Shown one piece after another: positions 24,482 through 28,551 of a DNA stretch of 28,551 bases. Both the position numbers and the translations under genes were made by a program. The stretch is taken from positions 1 through 28,551 of the forward strand of contig JBJFGR010000147.1 of assembly GCA_051892875.1 (NCBI GenBank), written 5' to 3'. Below the pieces are notes generated by a model that saw only the letters and a list, made by a program, of their open reading frames with translations, was not told the origin of the DNA and did not search any database. Numbering within the stretch: position 1 is the stretch's first letter; every line of letters starts with the position of its first letter. This stretch comes from JBJFGR01 sp051892875 (GTDB lineage Bacteria > Pseudomonadota > Gammaproteobacteria > Enterobacterales > Succinivibrionaceae).

Positions 24482-25765
24482 CTATTTATGCTTATTACAA
24501 ATACTATCAAATTTATCAAAATAATCTGGGAAAGTTTTTGAACAACATCTAGGATCATTGATAATCACATCAGTTGCAAATGAAACTAATGAAAAACACA
24601 TAGCCATACGATGATCATTATATGTATCAATTGCAACACCTTTTTTGATTTTACCAGGTATTATTTCTAAGTAATCTTCACCCTCTATACATTCAATACC
24701 TAATTTCTGTAACTCTACAGCCATAGCATGCAAACGATCAGTTTCCTTTACTCTCCAATTTGCAACGTTTCGTATAACTGTTTTTCCCTTAGCAAATAAA
24801 GCCAAAGGTACAACGGTCATAGCAGCATCAGGGATTGCATTTAAATCCAAATCAACTCCATGCAAAGTATTTTTTTCACACTCTATATAATCATCACCTA
24901 TAGTTAATTTAGCACCCATTTCTACTAGAACTTTTGTAAATTTTACATCTCCTTGTACAGAATTAATACCAACACCAGTAACCCTAACTTTTCCAGCAAT
25001 AGCAGCTGCAGCTAAAAAATATGACGCTCCAGATGCGTCACCTTCAACTAGAAACTCTTTAGGAGATATATAACACTGACCACCTTTTACTTTAAAAGAT
25101 TTATAATTATCATTTTCAACTACGACACCATACTTCTGCATTAAACCTATGGTTATATCAATATATGGCTTAGATACTAATTCTCCCTTTATATGAATAA
25201 CAGTATCTTCTGTTGCTAACGGAGCTGCCATTAAAAAAGCTGTTAAAAATTGACTAGACACTGTCCCGTCTATTTCAACATCTCCTCCTCGTAAATCTGT
25301 ACCTTTAATTTTTAAAGGAGGATAACCTTCTTTTTTTAAGAACTCAATCTTTGCACCGACACTTATTAATGCATCTGTTAAATGTCCTATTGGTCGTTCT
25401 TCCATTCGAGGTTCACCTGTTAATACAAATTCCCCCTTACAACCACATAAGACAGCAGTTAATGGACGCATTGCTGTTCCTGCATTACCTAGAAACAAAT
25501 TTAAAGAACCAAGACACTCAAATTTCCCTGCATTACCATGTATCACGCATTTTGTCTTATCTTCACTTAATTCGTAACGGATACCTATTTCCTTAAGAGC
25601 TTCAAGCATTCTTGAGGTATCATCACTATTTAATAAATTTCTAATCTCTGTCGTACCTTTTGCTAAAGCTGATAATAATAAGACTCTATTAGACACACTT
25701 TTTGAACCAGGTAGATTTACAATTCCACAAGCCCTGTCTCTTTTTTTTAATTTTAATTGTTCCAT
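24482..25765 (-). CDS. aroA: 3-phosphoshikimate 1-carboxyvinyltransferase (EPSP synthase)
   Basis: Sixth step of the shikimate pathway, target of glyphosate. Visible: NLPGSKSVSNRVLLLSAL, LFLGNAGTAMRPLTAVLC, LTGEPRMEERPIGHL, VSSQFLTAFLMAAPLA, VEGDASGASYFLAAAA, IPDAAMTVVPLALF, WRVKETDRL and YNDHRMAMCFSL. The GNAGTAMRP sequence is the usual glyphosate-sensitive class I form. Length 427, as in E. coli. I start at ATG 25765 (MEQLKLKKRD) with AAGGA upstream; the frame extends twelve codons further. Head of a probable aroA-yciB-yciI-galU operon. Confidence 0.97.
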   Translation of the reverse strand: MEQLKLKKRDRACGIVNLPGSKSVSNRVLLLSALAKGTTEIRNLLNSDDTSRMLEALKEIGIRYELSEDKTKCVIHGNAGKFECLGSLNLFLGNAGTAMRPLTAVLCGCKGEFVLTGEPRMEERPIGHLTDALISVGAKIEFLKKEGYPPLKIKGTDLRGGDVEIDGTVSSQFLTAFLMAAPLATEDTVIHIKGELVSKPYIDITIGLMQKYGVVVENDNYKSFKVKGGQCYISPKEFLVEGDASGASYFLAAAAIAGKVRVTGVGINSVQGDVKFTKVLVEMGAKLTIGDDYIECEKNTLHGVDLDLNAIPDAAMTVVPLALFAKGKTVIRNVANWRVKETDRLHAMAVELQKLGIECIEGEDYLEIIPGKIKKGVAIDTYNDHRMAMCFSLVSFATDVIINDPRCCSKTFPDYFDKFDSICNKHK

Positions 25766-26127
25766 ATAATCCTTGTTAACTCTATAAGCGATATAAAACA
25801 AAATTCATCACATTATATTATATGTAATACATATCTAAAAGTTTTTTATTGAATAAAGCCTAGTCATATATACTCTATTTCATACTATTATTTAACTATT
25901 TAAATCTCACTTGCAATAATAAGTACTGTTAAAAAATAAAGTTTATTAAAGCTTTCTTTAAAATTCATATACTTTTATCAAAAACTTTACATAAGTTTTA
26001 CAATCTCCCTAAAACTCAGTTCCACAAAGAAAGTCTAAAAAACATAATCAAAACTACTCTTTATATATATTGTGGATTAACACATATATGAACGAAGATT
26101 CAATTAAATATAAAATAAGGATTTAAA
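25766..26127. other. Divergent promoter region between aroA and eptA
   Basis: No gene seen. TATAAT-like hexamers occur upstream of aroA (25813-25825, minus). AAAACTT-TACAT-AAGTTTT (25981-25999) is a perfect 7-base-arm palindrome about 130 bases before eptA and could be an operator. AAGGA precedes the eptA ATG. Confidence 0.45.
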
Positions 26128-27852
26128 ATGTCACTACAAAATATTAAAGAATTTTTTAGAAAGCTATTTAGATCTGTTCTCGAAAGAGAATATAGTTTTT
26201 TTACTGTATATCTAATTTGTTGTATTTACTTTGCAACCTTTATGAATGCGCAACTTTTAGGACATTTCTATAGCATATTAAATCAATCAGATAATAGCAT
26301 ATCTCTTTTTTATCTAACTCCACCTTTTCTTCTATTATCTGTAATATTGGTAGTCTTTTTACCTTTATCTTTTAAACCGATATTTAAAGTAGCGATGACA
26401 GTCCTTTTTATTACAGGAACTATTGTTTGTTACTTTAGTGTTACATATGGAGTGATTTTTGATTATGAAATGATGCAAAATATTCTTCAAACAAATATAG
26501 CTGAAGCTAAAAGTTATTTAACTGTTCCTTTAATATTGTTTATCACCTTATTTGGTATCATACCTACAGTACTTCTATGGTCTATAAAAATTACGTATCC
26601 TAAAAACTTTATAAAATCTTCAGCCTTAAGACTTGGTATTCTTACAGTATCATTATCTGTAATCGGAATTTTTTACGCCGCCTATTATAAAAACTATGCT
26701 TCTATTGGTCGTAATAACCCAATCTTAAGAAAAGAGATCTCACCATATAATTACATATATTACTTTTCAAAAGCTATAAAAAATCGCTATTTTAAGGAAG
26801 AAATACCTTTCATACAACTAGCCCAAGATGCCTTAATCGACAATAAAGATGAAAAACCTGAACTTTTTGTGGTGGTAGTTGGTGAAACAGCTAGAGCATT
26901 TAACTATCCTAAGAATGGATATGATAGAAATACCACTCCTTATACTGAAAATATAAAAAATTTAATTTTCTTTAATAAAGTAAAATCCTGTGGAACTTCT
27001 ACAGCTGTTTCCGTACCATGTATGTTTTCGGCTATGACAAGGACTGAATATAATGAAAAAATAGCCTATAATTCAAGCACTTTAGCTGATATTATTCAGT
27101 ATGCAGGCTACAATGTATCTTGGTATGACAACGATGGCGGTTGTAAAGGTGTTTGTGAAAGAATTGATAACATAAAAGAATTGTATGTAAATCCAGAAAA
27201 CAAGCAATTTTGTGATAATGATAGTTGCTATGATGAAGTTTTACTACCAATGCTTAATAAGAGATTATCAATAGCTACTCAAAAAAAAGAACATACAGTT
27301 ATCTTCCTTCATATCATGGGTTCTCACGGTCCAACATATTATAAACGTGTTCCCAAAAATAAGGTCTTATTTAAGCCAGCATGCGAGCAAGCTGATATTG
27401 AAAACTGCACACTTGATGCTATAAAAAATTCCTACGATAACAGTATAGCCTATACTGATCTATTTTTATCAAAAGTAATAGATTCACTTAAAAAATATGA
27501 AGATGATTTTGGAACAGCCATGTTATATATTTCTGACCATGGAGAATCATTAGGAGAATTTGGAACTTTTTTGCATGGAACGCCATATATAATAGCACCT
27601 AATTATCAGACTGAAGTTCCTATGATGGTCTATATGTCAAAAAATTTCATTGAAGATCATAAAGTGAATATGAACTGTCTTGAAAACAAAGCAAGAACTG
27701 AAAGTTATTCTCATGACAATTTATATCATTCATTACTTGGAATATTAGATGTTAACACATCATATTATAAACAAGATATGGATATCTTCAGATCTTGCCG
27801 AGAATGGAATCCAACCTTAAAAAGACTTGTGAATACAACAATAAATAATTAA
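26128..27852 (+). CDS. eptA: Lipid A phosphoethanolamine transferase (EptA/MCR family)
   Basis: Inner-membrane enzyme adding phosphoethanolamine to lipid A, which lowers negative surface charge and polymyxin binding in known members. Visible: five N-terminal membrane helices (to about residue 195), then a periplasmic sulfatase-fold domain. VVGETARAFNYPKNGYDR gives zinc ligand E253; SCGTSTAVSVPCMFS holds the nucleophile T292 between C288 and C298; MGSHGPTYYKR, and SDHGESLGEFG with D470/H471, follow. WYDNDGGCKGVCERI and NCLENKARTESYSHDNLYHS fit EptA more than MCR-1. Length 574. Monocistronic with a terminator after it. Confidence 0.95.
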   Translation: MSLQNIKEFFRKLFRSVLEREYSFFTVYLICCIYFATFMNAQLLGHFYSILNQSDNSISLFYLTPPFLLLSVILVVFLPLSFKPIFKVAMTVLFITGTIVCYFSVTYGVIFDYEMMQNILQTNIAEAKSYLTVPLILFITLFGIIPTVLLWSIKITYPKNFIKSSALRLGILTVSLSVIGIFYAAYYKNYASIGRNNPILRKEISPYNYIYYFSKAIKNRYFKEEIPFIQLAQDALIDNKDEKPELFVVVVGETARAFNYPKNGYDRNTTPYTENIKNLIFFNKVKSCGTSTAVSVPCMFSAMTRTEYNEKIAYNSSTLADIIQYAGYNVSWYDNDGGCKGVCERIDNIKELYVNPENKQFCDNDSCYDEVLLPMLNKRLSIATQKKEHTVIFLHIMGSHGPTYYKRVPKNKVLFKPACEQADIENCTLDAIKNSYDNSIAYTDLFLSKVIDSLKKYEDDFGTAMLYISDHGESLGEFGTFLHGTPYIIAPNYQTEVPMMVYMSKNFIEDHKVNMNCLENKARTESYSHDNLYHSLLGILDVNTSYYKQDMDIFRSCREWNPTLKRLVNTTINN

Positions 27853-27890
27853 GTGTTAAAAATTTAAAATATTAAATTTGATGGCGTAAT

Positions 27891-27940
27891 ATAAAGTGCG
27901 TATTTAGAGTATCAACTCTGATTATCTCACTTTATTTTTT
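27891..27940 (+). terminator. Intrinsic terminator of eptA
   Basis: Outer arms ATAAAGTG (27891-27898) and CACTTTAT (27928-27935) enclose an inner hairpin AGAGT-ATCA-ACTCT; TTTATTTTTTAT follows. Confidence 0.75.
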
Positions 27941-27988
27941 ATAATTTGGCTAGAATTTTGTAGGATTTTACATCTCAAAAACACATAG

Positions 27989-28004
27989 TGTGACATACAT
28001 CACT
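27989..28004 (+). promoter_or_regulatory. CRP-like binding site upstream of the small lipoprotein
   Basis: TGTGACATACATCACT fits the CRP core TGTGA-N6-TCACA except the last base. It lies about 56 bases before the lipoprotein ATG. No convincing -10/-35 at standard CRP spacing was seen, so this is a candidate only. Confidence 0.5.
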
Positions 28005-28059
28005 TTTTTTACTAAAATGTTTGCAAAATAATTTTTTTTATTATCTAAAAATACTTTAT

Positions 28060-28332
28060 ATGAAAAAAATATTGTTTTATATAACTTTTTGGGCTTTTTT
28101 ATCGGGATGTTCACAATTTAAAAATTCAAATGAAATAGATGCAAATTTAAATTCTTCTAAAAATTTTCTTACTCATTCAGAAACTGATTGTATGAAACAA
28201 AACGGTTGTTTTTTCCTTAAAAAATATACCAATGCATTAGGGCAAGAATGTAAATCTTATAAGAATAAAAATGATATAAAATTAATTTTTTGTAAAAAAA
28301 ACAATACTTGGGAATCTATAAAGGTTCTATAA
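28060..28332 (+). CDS. Small cysteine-rich lipoprotein, unknown function
   Basis: I do not recognise the family. Residues 1-17 are a lipoprotein signal (MKKILFYITFWAFLSGC); lipidated Cys17, +2 Ser, so probably outer membrane. The mature part has a polar linker (about 18-40), then a compact domain with cysteines at 44, 50, 64 and 78, enough for two disulfides, and ends WESIKVL. Length 90. The ATG at 28060 lacks a ribosome site; the frame stays open 13 codons upstream from a TTG, but the classic signal starts at MKK. A CRP-like box lies upstream. Confidence 0.7.
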   Translation: MKKILFYITFWAFLSGCSQFKNSNEIDANLNSSKNFLTHSETDCMKQNGCFFLKKYTNALGQECKSYKNKNDIKLIFCKKNNTWESIKVL

Positions 28333-28551
28333 AAATAAAATAAATACTAGCTACAAATGAATAACAGACAAAATCTAAAATACAAACAAAATTTTTTGGG
28401 AGCGTGCCAATGCATGTTCACTGTTATTTACTCTCTTATTTTGATAGAAACTGTTACTCTTTACGGAGACCGAAAACTAGGTTATTTATGGGTCATTAGG
28501 GAGTAATAAAATTGTTGTGTAAACGCCAAAATGCTATGGCATAATGTATGG
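28333..28551. other. Unassigned right edge
   Basis: No terminator or recognisable gene. A rightward frame ATG 28357 to TAA 28504-28506 encodes 49 residues with no hit I can name and no ribosome site. From about 28400 the DNA is visibly less A+T-rich (GGGAGCGTGCCAATGCATG), unlike intergenic DNA elsewhere here, so a gene fragment or mobile-element border may continue past the window. Confidence 0.35.

Overview
This window is an A+T-rich bacterial chromosome segment (roughly one third G+C by eye). It carries mostly conserved housekeeping genes of a gammaproteobacterium. The evidence is the ruvAB-ybgC-tolQRAB-pal-cpoB order, a thrABC operon with a fused aspartokinase-homoserine dehydrogenase of exactly the E. 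coli ThrA length (820 residues) and a threonine/isoleucine leader peptide, a PykA-type pyruvate kinase, and aroA, yciB, yciI and galU close together. A lipid-anchored GH13 amylase and an EptA-type lipid A enzyme fit a Gram-negative, possibly gut-associated, carbohydrate user. A small-genome or host-adapted relative of Aeromonadales (Succinivibrionaceae), Orbaceae or Pasteurellaceae is plausible. I cannot fix the family from sequence alone.

Layout. 1-8.5 kb: the cell-envelope/recombination block reads leftward (ruvA, ruvB, ybgC, tolQ, tolR, tolA, tolB, pal). cpoB is separated from pal by about 1.5 kb that contains two decayed genes on the opposite strand (a TetR-type regulator and a GNAT acetyltransferase). 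8.55-9.57 kb: about 1 kb without an intact gene, holding relics of leftward reading frames and then the rho promoter and leader. 9.57-10.85 kb: rho, rightward. 11-16 kb: thrL-thrA-thrB-thrC, leftward, with a transcription attenuator. 16.1-19.8 kb: pfkA, tpiA and pykA, leftward. 19.9-22.4 kb: flavodoxin and the amylase lipoprotein, rightward. 22.5-25.8 kb: aroA-yciB-yciI-galU, leftward. 26.1-28.3 kb: eptA and a small cysteine-rich lipoprotein, rightward, then an unassigned edge.

Functions. Tol-Pal spans the envelope and drives outer-membrane constriction at division, with CpoB as its periplasmic partner; YciB also acts in envelope growth. GalU makes UDP-glucose for surface polysaccharide and EptA modifies lipid A. 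pfkA, tpiA and pykA are glycolytic enzymes that could use the sugars released by the amylase. The thr operon is a complete pathway branch under leader-peptide control.

I did not find a clearly new system. The best leads are the decayed insert that splits tol-pal, the relic-filled ruvA-rho gap, the Ile/Thr attenuator, repeat and palindrome structures at several promoters, unusual residues in Rho, and a small four-cysteine lipoprotein with a CRP-like box upstream. No tRNA, rRNA, CRISPR array or intact insertion sequence was seen.
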